From an uncultured Bacteroidia bacterium (GTDB lineage Bacteria > Bacteroidota > Bacteroidia > Bacteroidales > UBA932), in contig CACZUR010000004.1 of assembly GCA_902784435.1 (NCBI GenBank), positions 1-64,000 of the forward strand: a stretch of 64,000 nt of DNA. Direction: 5' to 3'. The position numbers and the translations under genes were made by a program. Of this stretch, positions 43,256-51,081 are shown one piece after another; within the stretch, counting starts at the first letter, position 1, and each line of letters opens with the position of its first letter. The notes beneath the pieces are model-generated. The model was not told where the DNA came from, ran no database searches, and worked only from the letters and a program-made list of their open reading frames with translations.

Positions 43256-44599
43256 ATGGCCAAATTATCAGAGAAAATAGGCTATGGCCTGGGTGACGCC
43301 GCTGCCGGCGGCATTACCTGGAAAGTGATGTCCATTGCTTTTCCCTTCTTCTTTACCAATGTCTTCGGCCTTACCGTGGCCGATGCCGCCGCCCTCATGC
43401 TGGTGGCCCGTCTGTTCGACGTGGTCACGGACCCCATGATGGGCGCTATCGCAGACCGCACCCGTTCGCGCTGGGGAACCTACAGGCCCTGGCTCATCTT
43501 CGGAGCCATTCCGCTGGGTCTGGTGTTTGCCCTGCTCCTGTATACCCCGGACCTGGGGCCTGCCGGCAAGCGTGTCTATGCCTATGCCCTGTATCTGCTC
43601 ATGATGGTGGTATACACCGCCGTGAACGTGCCCTACGGCTCGCTGCTGGGCGTAATGACGGACGATGACGACGAGAAAAACCAGTTCTCGTCGTACCGGA
43701 TGGTAGGAGCCTATGCCATGGGCTTCGTTACCCTGTTTGCCTTCCCTTACCTGCAGAAGATGGTGGGTGGCACCCCGCAGCACCAGTACGCCGTGCTGGG
43801 TGCCGTGCTGGGCGCCGTGGCGGCCCTGGGCACCCTGGCCTGCGGCCTGCTCACCAAGGAACGGCTCAAACCCGTCCGTGCAGAGAAGTTCTCCTTCAAG
43901 CCTTTCGCCGACCTGTTCCGTAACAAGCCGTGGATCTACCTCACGCTCATCGGCATCTGCACCAATTTCTTCAACGGCTTCCGCTATGCCGTGGCGGCCT
44001 ACCTCATGGAGTATTGCCTGCACGGGGATGTCACTGTCTGGGGGCTGGTTATCAACTACACGGTGTTCATGATGTTCGGTGAGGCTACCTGCATGGTCTT
44101 CGGCGGCCTGTCCCCCTGGTTCACCAAGAAGGTGGGCTCCAAGAACAAGGCTTTCGCCTGGTCGGCCATCATCTGCGCCGTGTCGTCCATCCTGTTCTTC
44201 TTCATCCCCATGGATCCGGCCTGGATCTGGGTGATGGTGGCCAATGTCATTGTCACGTCCATCGGCATCGGCTTCTATTCTCCGCTGCTGTGGTCCATGT
44301 ATGCCGACGTAGCAGACTATGCCACCCAGAAGAACGGCACCTCCTCCACCGGCCTCATCTTCTCGTCCGGAACCATGGCGCAGAAGTTCGGATCGGCCAT
44401 TTCCGGTGCCCTCGTGGCCATGTTCCTGGGCCTGTCCGGCTTCATTTCCAGCACAGACCCCATCACGCAGGACACCGTCATCACCATCACCAACCAGGGG
44501 GCTGTCCAAACCATGATCTGGGCGCTGTTCTCCCTGTTCCCGGCCGCCATCGCCCTCCTCATCCTGCTGCTGCTGCGCCTGTATCCCATCAAGAAGTAG
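43256..44599 (+). CDS. GPH-type sugar:cation symporter
   Basis: A 447-aa membrane protein with about 12 helices, of the glycoside-pentoside-hexuronide:cation symporter family (MFS_2). Family marks: KIGYGLGDAAAGGITWKV at the N-terminus, RLFDVVTDPMMGAIADRT, and RWGTYRPWLIFGAIPLG. It probably brings mannobiose across the inner membrane for the epimerase and phosphorylase. The start at 43256 fits the family (MAKLSEKIGYG). Last gene of the PUL on the plus strand. Confidence 0.93.
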   Translation: MAKLSEKIGYGLGDAAAGGITWKVMSIAFPFFFTNVFGLTVADAAALMLVARLFDVVTDPMMGAIADRTRSRWGTYRPWLIFGAIPLGLVFALLLYTPDLGPAGKRVYAYALYLLMMVVYTAVNVPYGSLLGVMTDDDDEKNQFSSYRMVGAYAMGFVTLFAFPYLQKMVGGTPQHQYAVLGAVLGAVAALGTLACGLLTKERLKPVRAEKFSFKPFADLFRNKPWIYLTLIGICTNFFNGFRYAVAAYLMEYCLHGDVTVWGLVINYTVFMMFGEATCMVFGGLSPWFTKKVGSKNKAFAWSAIICAVSSILFFFIPMDPAWIWVMVANVIVTSIGIGFYSPLLWSMYADVADYATQKNGTSSTGLIFSSGTMAQKFGSAISGALVAMFLGLSGFISSTDPITQDTVITITNQGAVQTMIWALFSLFPAAIALLILLLLRLYPIKK

Positions 44600-44627
44600 G
44601 CATCCGCTTTCTGCTTCGCGCATGATG

Positions 44628-44720
44628 CGCAAGTGATTGATAGTTAGCATCTTATGGATTTTTATCGGTCCAATTTGCGCCGATAAAAATCCATAAAACG
44701 TTAATACTGAGGCACTTGCG
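44628..44720. repeat. Nested dyad-symmetry element downstream of the symporter
   Basis: An inner perfect 17-bp inverted repeat (44652-44668 with 44680-44696, 11-nt loop) begins TTATGGATTTTT. It is enclosed by an outer 8-bp repeat, CGCAAGTG (44628-44635) and CACTTGCG (44713-44720). There is no T-run after the stem, so it is not a classical terminator. It may stop transcripts, bind a protein, or be a small mobile remnant. The rest of this 157-nt gap shows only the promoter at 44746. Confidence 0.8.
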
Positions 44721-44745
44721 AACCAGCGTATTTCGGGCGTTTCGT

Positions 44746-44753
44746 TATCTTTG
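44746..44753 (+). promoter_or_regulatory. -7 box of the following hypothetical gene
   Basis: TATCTTTG only 3 nt before the ATG at 44757, so the mRNA would be leaderless or nearly so. The -33 region is poor (ACCA). Confidence 0.55.
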
Positions 44754-44756
44754 GGC

Positions 44757-45338
44757 ATGGAAACGCCGGACTGGGGTTTATTGGCACTCACTTTCTTCCT
44801 GAACAGGCCCATGCTGCTGCAGGAGAGTACGCCGTTGTACAACTGGAGCTGGGAAGAGCAGGAAACCTGGGAGCTGGCTCAGTTCATCCGCAGTGCCATG
44901 CAGGAAATCCGGCGGCGGAAAGAGCCTCTGCGCCCGGAAATCCTTTACGGGCAGCAGATGGTGCGCGTCCGCATCACCAAGGGATATCGGGTCTATATCG
45001 GCGGGCAGGAACTGAAAATCCGCCCCATGGCCAAAAGCATCCTCCTGCTTTTCCTTCGGCATCCGGAAGGGATTCCGCTCAAGCGGATCGCAGACTACCG
45101 CGATGAACTGGCAGGGTATTACGGCCGCCTGAGCCGAAGCTCGGACCCGGAGGCCATCGAGCACAGCCTGGACCGCATCATGGACCTTTTTTCCAACGAC
45201 CTCAATGTGAACATCGCCCGGGTAAACGCCGCGCTAGCCCCTCTGGTGGGGCCGTCCCGTGTCCTGTACCAGATTGGCGGGAATTCCGGCAGTTCCAAAA
45301 GCATCCTGCTGGACCGTTCGCTGGTGGTCTGGGAGTGA
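44757..45338 (+). CDS. Conserved hypothetical protein, possible winged-helix regulator
   Basis: A 193-aa soluble protein, no signal. Residues ~70-193 look like a C-terminal DNA-binding unit of the response-regulator type: a short strand pair (RVYIGGQELKIRPMAKSILLLFLRHPEGIPLKRIADYRDEL) and a conserved end (GGNSGSSKSILLDRSLVVWE), which I associate with an unnamed Bacteroidales family. Function not known. The ATG at 44757 is used; a TTG two codons upstream lies inside the -7 box. It is followed by AT-rich repeats and a transposase gene. Confidence 0.7.
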   Translation: METPDWGLLALTFFLNRPMLLQESTPLYNWSWEEQETWELAQFIRSAMQEIRRRKEPLRPEILYGQQMVRVRITKGYRVYIGGQELKIRPMAKSILLLFLRHPEGIPLKRIADYRDELAGYYGRLSRSSDPEAIEHSLDRIMDLFSNDLNVNIARVNAALAPLVGPSRVLYQIGGNSGSSKSILLDRSLVVWE

Positions 45339-45353
45339 CGCCCCGCCCCTTAA

Positions 45354-45434
45354 AATCCTTTAAAACATATCACAATCCTTTGAAACATAAAAAAAATCCT
45401 GTGAAACAACACATCTTTTCAAAGGATTCTTTTT
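45354..45434. repeat. AT-rich iterons with one inverted copy, before the RAYT gene
   Basis: Three direct copies of AATCCTTTGAAACA or a one-base variant start at 45354, 45374 and 45395 (period 20-21 nt, two helical turns). An inverted copy, TTTCAAAGGATT (45417-45428), can pair with any of them; with copy 2 it forms a perfect 12-bp stem. CTTTTT follows, so one form is a terminator-like hairpin. The rest of the 138-nt gap has only a weak -7 box, TATCTTTC (45453-45460). Confidence 0.75.
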
Positions 45435-45476
45435 CGGGAAGGGGAGAGTGCGTATCTTTCCCCAAAAAGCGAAGAC

Positions 45477-46406
45477 ATGAAAAAGCGAAAAGATTACGCG
45501 GGAGGGGTCCATCACGTCTTTCAGAGAACCATCGGCCGGGGCCTTATTTTCTATTCCATGAAAGACATTTTGGTGTTCTTTACCATTTATTGCGCCTATG
45601 CCGACAAGCGGAATGTGAGAATCCTGGCGCTCTGTCCCATGCCGGACCATATCCATCTGGTGCTCTCTGTCACCGGGGCAAAGCAGCTGGCCGATTTCAT
45701 GCACACGGCTACGCGCCTCTTTGCCCGGGAATGGAATATCGGTCATCGGCGGAAAGGACCGTTATTCCAGCATCCCTATGGCAGCTCGGCCAAGCTGGGC
45801 AGCAAAGCGGTGCGCACCTCGCTGGCCTATTGCAACAACAATCCCGTGGAACGGAAGCTCACGGAAAAGGCCGAAGATTACCGGTGGAACTTCCTGGCCT
45901 ATTACCGGAACACGCATCCTTTTTCCGAGCCGCTTGCGCTTACGCAGGCTTCGGGCCGCCTTCGCAGTGCCATCAAGATTGTGGAGGCCTGCCGCGATGC
46001 CGGAGGCTATTTGCGCTATCAGGCGCTGGACCGCTGGGAGAAAAGTCTGTCGGACAGGGAATGGCAGCAGCTGGCCGACCATATCATAGGAGAGTGGAAT
46101 GTGATGGACTATGAGCAGGCCATTGCCTATTATGGCAGCTACGAGTCCCTGCTCCGGGCCTTCCGGGACAACACGGGCAGCGAATACGAAATCCCGGAAG
46201 AGCGGGACCCCTATTCCGACGCGGTCTATGCCGCGTGCTCCAGGGTGCTGCTCGCCGAAGGGCTGGTGCAGGACCTGCGGGAGGTGCCGATGATGGACCA
46301 TGAGCGGAAAGACGCCTGCTGCAGGCTTTTGGTGCGGCGGACATCGGCCCGGATGAAGCAAGTGCGCAAATACCTGCACCTCCCGCTGGATATGGAGGGT
46401 TGGTAA
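45477..46406 (+). CDS. REP-associated tyrosine transposase (RAYT, Y1 HUH family)
   Basis: A 309-aa protein related to IS200-type transposases. The HUH motif is PDHIHLV (His58 and His60); the catalytic Tyr is probably Tyr118 in AYCNNNPVERKL, matching the YxxxNPV motif of RAYTs. A long C-terminal part (about 150-309) of mixed helices follows. RAYTs are single-copy domesticated relatives that act on short palindromic REP sequences. No terminal repeats of an insertion sequence surround it. The upstream region has iterons. It ends just before the rpmH terminator. Confidence 0.88.
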   Translation: MKKRKDYAGGVHHVFQRTIGRGLIFYSMKDILVFFTIYCAYADKRNVRILALCPMPDHIHLVLSVTGAKQLADFMHTATRLFAREWNIGHRRKGPLFQHPYGSSAKLGSKAVRTSLAYCNNNPVERKLTEKAEDYRWNFLAYYRNTHPFSEPLALTQASGRLRSAIKIVEACRDAGGYLRYQALDRWEKSLSDREWQQLADHIIGEWNVMDYEQAIAYYGSYESLLRAFRDNTGSEYEIPEERDPYSDAVYAACSRVLLAEGLVQDLREVPMMDHERKDACCRLLVRRTSARMKQVRKYLHLPLDMEGW

Positions 46407-46411
46407 CTGCG

Positions 46412-46445
46412 CAAAAAAGCCGCAGGCTCCGAAGAGGCTGCGGCT
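46412..46445 (-). terminator. Terminator of rpmH
   Basis: AGCCGCAG (46418-46425) pairs with CTGCGGCT (46438-46445); six T residues follow on the minus strand. Convergent with the RAYT gene. Confidence 0.85.
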
Positions 46446-46466
46446 TATAGCTACAGAAGGAAAAAA

Positions 46467-46619
46467 CTACCAGCGGTCCTCGTCGGACACGGAGAGTTTC
46501 TTGCGGGCGTGGCGACGACGGGCGCTCAGGACGCGGCGGCCGTTGGCGGAAGCCATTCTTGCGCGGAAGCCGTGCTTGTTCACACGCTTGCGGCGGGAAG
46601 GTTGAAATGTTCTCTTCAT
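46467..46619 (-). CDS. rpmH: 50S ribosomal protein L34
   Basis: A short gene of 50 codons plus stop, encoding [20 protein letters not shown] at the start, a highly basic protein with the L34 signature KRTFQPS and [17 protein letters not shown]. It is part of the large ribosomal subunit. The C-terminus (VSDEDRW) is acidic and typical of Bacteroidota versions. It has its own perfect promoter (46656-46687) and a terminator; it is too short for a standard ORF cutoff. Confidence 0.96.
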   Translation of the reverse strand: MKRTFQPSRRKRVNKHGFRARMASANGRRVLSARRRHARKKLSVSDEDRW

Positions 46620-46655
46620 ATTATCTCTATTTTATATTTTTTCGCGTAAGGGCTG

Positions 46656-46687
46656 CAAAGATAATCATTCTTCCCGAAACCGCCAAA
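46656..46687 (-). promoter_or_regulatory. Promoter of rpmH
   Basis: Minus strand: TTTG (46684-46687), 20-nt spacer, TATCTTTG (46656-46663), 36 nt before the ATG. Exact match to the Bacteroidota consensus; it touches the end of rsmG. Confidence 0.8.
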
Positions 46688-47341
46688 TTATTTTTCAAGA
46701 TGTATGACCAATTTTCCCTCGAACCAGGCATCGGGGAGCCAGGAAGAGACGGGCCATGTGTGTACGCTGCCTTTTGCGAGCCGATGACGGGCCATCACGG
46801 TGGCCAGCTCTTCCACTACGTCGCCGCCTTTGAGGTACAGGATGCCGCGGCGGAATTTGCCTTTTACCCAGGGGTAGAAGTCCACGAGGGATGCCACGGC
46901 ACGGGAAACCACAAAGTCGAACTGCTGGGGAAGGCTCTCTGCCCGGGCGTTTACTACCTGGACGTTCTGCAGGTTCAAGGCCGATGCAACCGCCTGTGCT
47001 ACAATGGTTTTCTTCCCAACGGAGTCGCAAAGGACCCACTGCGCCCCAGGGAAGAGGATGGCCAGCGGAATGCCGGGGAAGCCGCCCCCGGTGCCCAGGT
47101 CCAGGACCGAGGCCGATGCAAACGCCTCATAGAGTCCCGGTACCGTCTGCAGATAGCGGGCAATGGCGAGGGAATGCAGGACATGGTGTTCGTACAGGGC
47201 GTCGATGTCTTTCCGGGAGATGACGTTGATCTGGGCATTCCACTCCCGGTACAGACCGTCCAGCGCCGTGAAAGCGGCTTCCTGCGCTTCCGTGAGCGGA
47301 AAATCGGCCCGGATAAAGTCCAGAAATGCAGCGGTGTTCAT
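46688..47341 (-). CDS. rsmG: 16S rRNA (guanine-527 N7)-methyltransferase
   Basis: A 217-aa SAM-dependent enzyme methylating G527 of 16S rRNA. Family marks: YREWNAQINVISRKD, HVLHSLAIA, the SAM loop VLDLGTGGGFPGIPLAI and the late motif VVSRAVASL. It overlaps the sigma factor gene upstream by 4 nt (ATGA), so polA, sigma and rsmG form one transcript. Confidence 0.95.
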   Translation of the reverse strand: MNTAAFLDFIRADFPLTEAQEAAFTALDGLYREWNAQINVISRKDIDALYEHHVLHSLAIARYLQTVPGLYEAFASASVLDLGTGGGFPGIPLAILFPGAQWVLCDSVGKKTIVAQAVASALNLQNVQVVNARAESLPQQFDFVVSRAVASLVDFYPWVKGKFRRGILYLKGGDVVEELATVMARHRLAKGSVHTWPVSSWLPDAWFEGKLVIHLEK

Positions 47342-47913
47342 TCCACTTCCCCCCGGAGCATCATCTGGGCCAGGTGCTGTTTGCCCCGGCGGATGCGCGT
47401 GCGGACCGTATTGAGCTCCAGGTCCAGCTCTTTCGCAATCTCTTCGTATTCCAGTTCTTCTATCATATACTTGATCATCACGTCTTTATACAGGGATGGA
47501 AGTTCGTCGATGAACGCCATCAGGCGCTGGTGCACTTCGTCGTTGATAATCTCTTCTTCCGGCGTAAAGTCCGTGAGCTGTGCACCGCCTTCCGGGCTCT
47601 CCTGTTCGGCCTTGTGCAGGATGCCTTCCTTCTTCTCGCTTTCCCGCCGGATGGTGCTCAGATGGTCCAGCGCCGTGCGGGTGGCGATGGTCAGGAGCCA
47701 GGGACGGAATTCCCGCGAGGTGTCAAAGGCGGGAAGGGCCACAAAGGCTTTCTGGAAGCTTTCGGACACGACGTCGTCTACGTCGGCCTTCCATTTGAAA
47801 TAGCCGCTCACACGGCCGCGGACAGCTTTTTCATGAATCTGGTAGATGGCCCGGTAGGCCATCTGGTCTCCCTGGATGGCTTTCTGAATCAGTTCTTTTT
47901 CGTTGTACTCCAT
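47338..47913 (-). CDS. ECF-type RNA polymerase sigma factor
   Basis: A 191-aa sigma-70 family protein with region 2 (YRAIYQIHEKAVRGRVSGYF, DVDDVVSESFQKAF) and region 4 (LPSLYKDVMIKYMIEELEYEEIAKELDLELNTVRTRIRRGK). The start at 47913 is chosen because the frame extending to 47985 lies inside polA. No membrane anti-sigma gene is adjacent; its neighbours are polA (1 nt upstream) and rsmG (4-nt overlap), so it may be expressed constitutively. Confidence 0.9.
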   Translation of the reverse strand: MEYNEKELIQKAIQGDQMAYRAIYQIHEKAVRGRVSGYFKWKADVDDVVSESFQKAFVALPAFDTSREFRPWLLTIATRTALDHLSTIRRESEKKEGILHKAEQESPEGGAQLTDFTPEEEIINDEVHQRLMAFIDELPSLYKDVMIKYMIEELEYEEIAKELDLELNTVRTRIRRGKQHLAQMMLRGEVE

Positions 47914-47914
47914 A

Positions 47915-50650
47915 TCAATGCGCTTCCAGCCAGTTTTTTCCCGCGGCGCATTCCACCGTAAGCGGAACGGACAGGCGGATGACATTTTCCATCACTTCTT
48001 TCACCAGTTGCTGCAGCCGGGGTACCTCCGTGGGAATGGCGTCGAACACCAGTTCGTCGTGGATCTGCAGCACCATTTTGCTTTGCAAGCCCTCTGCAGA
48101 GAGCCTTTCCGCCACGCGGATCATGGCCAGTTTGATGATATCGGCCGATGTCCCCTGGATGGGGGCGTTCACGGCGTTGCGTTCCGCCAGGGCGCGGACG
48201 GTGGCATTGCGGGCCTGGATGTCCGGCAGATAGCGCCGGCGTCCGAAGAGGGTTTCCACATAACCGTTGGCCCGGGCAAAGGCGATGCTGCTGTCGATGA
48301 ACGAGCGGATGGCCGGGAAAGAGGCGAAGTAGCCGTCGATGAGCTCTTTGGCCGCAGTGCGCGACAGATGCAGCCGCTGCGCCAGGCCGAAGGAGGAGAT
48401 GCCGTACATGATGCCGAAGTTGGCGGTCTTGGCCATGCCGCGCTGCTCCCGCGTTACTTCCGAAACCGGTATGCCGAAGATCTTGGCGGCGGTGGCGGCG
48501 TGTACGTCCACTCCGTCGCGGAAAGCCTGTACCAGATGGGCGTCCTGGCTCAGGTGGGCCATGATGCGCAGTTCGATCTGGGAGTAGTCCGCGCTCACGA
48601 TGAGGCCCTGGGGCGTGGCCGGAACAAAGGCCTTTCGGATTTCCTTGCCGCGCTCCGTGCGGATGGGGATGTTCTGCAGGTTGGGGTTGGAGCTGGAAAG
48701 CCTTCCGGTTGCTGTAAGCGCCTGATTGAACGTTGTATGGATGCGCCCGTCCAGCGGAGAGATGTAAGTGGGGAAAGGCTCTATGTAGGTGGACAGGAGT
48801 TTTTTCACGGCACGGAATTCCAGGATTTCCTCTACGATGGGATGCCGGTCCGCGATGGCCAGGAGGGTGGCTTCATCCGTGGAATACTGGCCCTTGGAGG
48901 CGCTCTTTTTGGCCTTCGGGTCCAGTTTCAGTTTGTCGAAGAGCAGTTCGCCCACCTGTTTGGGCGAGGAAATGTTCAGCTGCGGAGCGTCGGCGAGCGA
49001 GCGGATGCGCTCCTCCCGCTGCACCAGTTCCCGGCGCAGGCCATCGGCAAACTCCTTGAGCTGCGCCATATCCACTTTCACGCCGTCGCATTCCATCCTG
49101 GCCAGCACTTTGGCCAGCGGTTCTTCCATTTGGTCATAGAAGGAAGGCAGGTTTTCCCTCAGTTTGTCTCCCAGGGGAATCATCACCTGTGCTTCCAGCA
49201 GATGGGGGGCATCCTCCTCCTCGGGAACATCGTCGAAAAGCGATCCGGTACTGGCCGGGGCCGACGGCTCCAGAGAAACCCCCAGGTAGGTCTGTGAGAG
49301 GGCCGACAAGTCGTGGCTGCGCTCGGGATTCAGTACGTAGTGCATGAGCTGGACATCATTCCATTGTCCAGCGAGGCCGATGCCTTCCGCCGCCAGCGTC
49401 CGGGCCGTTTTCTTTAGGTCCGAGCCGTATTTGGCCACGGATGCGTCTTCCAGCAGCGCTTTGGCTTCGGAAAAGGAGGCCGATGCCACCAGACCGCCCG
49501 CGGAAAGGCTGATCCGGTGCCCCCACAGGGCCAGGCCTGCTTTCCCCGATGCTTTCGCGGCGCTCAACACATCGGCCACCGGGGATGCTGTCCCCGCAGG
49601 AACAAAAGAGAGGGCCGATGCCCCTGCGGGCACCGCCTCCCCCTTGCCAAAAGCGGGTCCGGGCACGGAAACGGGGGTTTTGGTGCCCGCGAGGCCATTT
49701 TGGGCGGGTCCGGGCACGGAAACGGGGGTTTTGGTGCCCGCGAGGCCATTTTGGGCGGGTCCGGGCACAGAAACGGGGGTTATTGTGCCCGCGAGGTATT
49801 TTTTCAGGGAGGTGAACTCGTATTCCTGAAAGAGTTCTGCCAGGCGGGGGGTGAAGGCTCCGCTGTAGCGCATCTGCTCCAGGGTGACGGGGAGGGACAT
49901 GTCTGTCTTGATGGTGACCAGGGCCTTGGACAGGGCCATGTGCGGCTGCGCCTCCCGGAACAGTTCCTGCTGCCTGGCTGTCAGCTGGTCCAGATGGGCG
50001 TAAATGTTTTCCAGGGAGCCGTACCGGGCAATGAGTTTGGCGGCGCCGACCTCTCCAACGCCCTTGACACCGGGTACGTTGTCGGCCGTATCGCCGCAGA
50101 TGGCCAGCATGTCAATGACCTGCGAGGGACTCTGGATGCCCCATTTCTCACAGAGCTCCTTCACCCCCAGAATCTCGTTGTCCGCGCCCGACTTGCCGGG
50201 TTTGTACTGGAAGGCGTGCGGGCCCACCAGCTGGCCGTAGTCCTTGTCCGGCGTGACCATATACACGTCCAGGGTTTCGGAGGCGTTCTGCACGGTAATG
50301 GAACCCAGTACGTCATCGGCCTCGAAGCCCGGAACCATCACCACCGGGATGCCCATGGCCTCTACCAGTCCGGTGAGGGGCTCCAGGGCGTCGATGATCA
50401 GCTGCGGGGTGGGCGGGCGCGTGCCCTTGTATTCCGGGTACATCTGGTTGCGGAAAGTACCGCCCGGCGGGTCGAAGGCCACGGCCAGGTGGGTGGGTTT
50501 TTCCCGTTGGATGAGCTCCAGAAGGTATTTTGTGAATCCGAAGAGGATGGACATGTCCGCCCCCTTGGAGTTGATCATCGGCCTGCGCAGGAACGCGTAG
50601 TACATCTTGAATACCAGCGCATGCCCGTCGATAAGAAACAGTTTGTCCAT
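47915..50650 (-). CDS. polA: DNA polymerase I with repeat-derived linker
   Basis: A 911-aa protein: 5'-3' flap exonuclease (about 1-285; FDPPGGTFRNQMYPEYKGTR, DKDYGQLV, GVKGVGEVGA), a shortened 3'-5' exonuclease-like region (about 363-480) and the polymerase (about 520-911) with motif A SADYSQIELR, motif B TREQRGMAKTANFGIMYG and motif C QIHDELVF. The proofreading acids are mostly absent (GLALWG at the first site), so proofreading is probably lost. Residues ~288-362 are unusual: three 17-aa repeats (GTKTPVSVPGPAQNGLA) followed by a palindrome-encoded stretch. Operon with the sigma gene and rsmG. Confidence 0.95.
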   Translation of the reverse strand: MDKLFLIDGHALVFKMYYAFLRRPMINSKGADMSILFGFTKYLLELIQREKPTHLAVAFDPPGGTFRNQMYPEYKGTRPPTPQLIIDALEPLTGLVEAMGIPVVMVPGFEADDVLGSITVQNASETLDVYMVTPDKDYGQLVGPHAFQYKPGKSGADNEILGVKELCEKWGIQSPSQVIDMLAICGDTADNVPGVKGVGEVGAAKLIARYGSLENIYAHLDQLTARQQELFREAQPHMALSKALVTIKTDMSLPVTLEQMRYSGAFTPRLAELFQEYEFTSLKKYLAGTITPVSVPGPAQNGLAGTKTPVSVPGPAQNGLAGTKTPVSVPGPAFGKGEAVPAGASALSFVPAGTASPVADVLSAAKASGKAGLALWGHRISLSAGGLVASASFSEAKALLEDASVAKYGSDLKKTARTLAAEGIGLAGQWNDVQLMHYVLNPERSHDLSALSQTYLGVSLEPSAPASTGSLFDDVPEEEDAPHLLEAQVMIPLGDKLRENLPSFYDQMEEPLAKVLARMECDGVKVDMAQLKEFADGLRRELVQREERIRSLADAPQLNISSPKQVGELLFDKLKLDPKAKKSASKGQYSTDEATLLAIADRHPIVEEILEFRAVKKLLSTYIEPFPTYISPLDGRIHTTFNQALTATGRLSSSNPNLQNIPIRTERGKEIRKAFVPATPQGLIVSADYSQIELRIMAHLSQDAHLVQAFRDGVDVHAATAAKIFGIPVSEVTREQRGMAKTANFGIMYGISSFGLAQRLHLSRTAAKELIDGYFASFPAIRSFIDSSIAFARANGYVETLFGRRRYLPDIQARNATVRALAERNAVNAPIQGTSADIIKLAMIRVAERLSAEGLQSKMVLQIHDELVFDAIPTEVPRLQQLVKEVMENVIRLSVPLTVECAAGKNWLEAH
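49581..49642. repeat. Palindromic element, copy C (inside polA)
   Basis: Stem CCCGCAGG (49593-49600) with CCTGCGGG (49623-49630) and outer GGGGA/TCCCC (49581-49585, 49638-49642). The loop contains AAAAGAGAGGGCCGATGC, matching copy B at 16 of 18 positions. Read with polA it encodes GEAVPAGASALSFVPAGTAS, close to the peptide encoded by copy B in nrnA and in the same frame. Confidence 0.75.
49655..49804. repeat. 51-bp palindromic tandem repeat inside polA
   Basis: Units start at 49655, 49706 and 49757. Units 1 and 2 are identical; unit 3 is diverged and incomplete. Each contains GGGCAC and GTGCCC about 16 nt apart, so each unit can form a hairpin. The period of 51 keeps the polA frame and adds 17 aa per copy. 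It abuts palindromic copy C. Confidence 0.9.
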
Positions 50651-50672
50651 TTTGTCCCTGCCCTTCAGCCGC

Positions 50673-51038
50673 CTATTCTCCGCTCAGTTTCTTCACAATC
50701 TCGTCGTCGCCGGTGAATACATGGCCGAAGACGCCTACGGATACCATGTCGGTTTCTCCGCCGTGGGTGAGGCGGCCCACGCTGTATACGTAGTGGTTCT
50801 CTACCTGAAGCTCACTGTCCAGATACCATTCAGAGAGGTTGGACCCCAGCTGGGAAATGCCGCCCAGGATGCCCAGGACGTCGTTGCTCTTGTCTTCGTT
50901 GAGGCCGAGCTCTTTGCCGATGTTCTTTTCGATGGCAGCCTTGAGGGCATCTTTGTGGGCCTGCTCGTCGGGGCAGGTGAAGTAGGCGATGCCTCCGACA
51001 ATGAGGAGGAACAGTGCGAGTTTGAAAAGACCTTTCAT
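50673..51038 (-). CDS. Small membrane-anchored protein, DUF4359-like
   Basis: A 121-aa protein with one N-terminal helix (about 5-21) followed by a short CPDEQAHKDALKAAIEKN helix and a beta-rich part (HYVYSVGRLTHGGETDMVSVGVFGHVF). It resembles DUF4359 proteins, of unknown function. It is 22 nt upstream of polA on the same strand and probably shares its promoter region (51064-51071). Confidence 0.65.
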   Translation of the reverse strand: MKGLFKLALFLLIVGGIAYFTCPDEQAHKDALKAAIEKNIGKELGLNEDKSNDVLGILGGISQLGSNLSEWYLDSELQVENHYVYSVGRLTHGGETDMVSVGVFGHVFTGDDEIVKKLSGE

Positions 51039-51063
51039 ATGGATGACCTATTATTGAAACAGT

Positions 51064-51071
51064 CAAAGATA
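51064..51071 (-). promoter_or_regulatory. -7 box of the DUF4359-polA-sigma-rsmG transcript
   Basis: TATCTTTG on the minus strand, 25 nt before the ATG at 51038. No good -33 element is seen. Confidence 0.55.
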
Positions 51072-51081
51072 AACAATTTTT

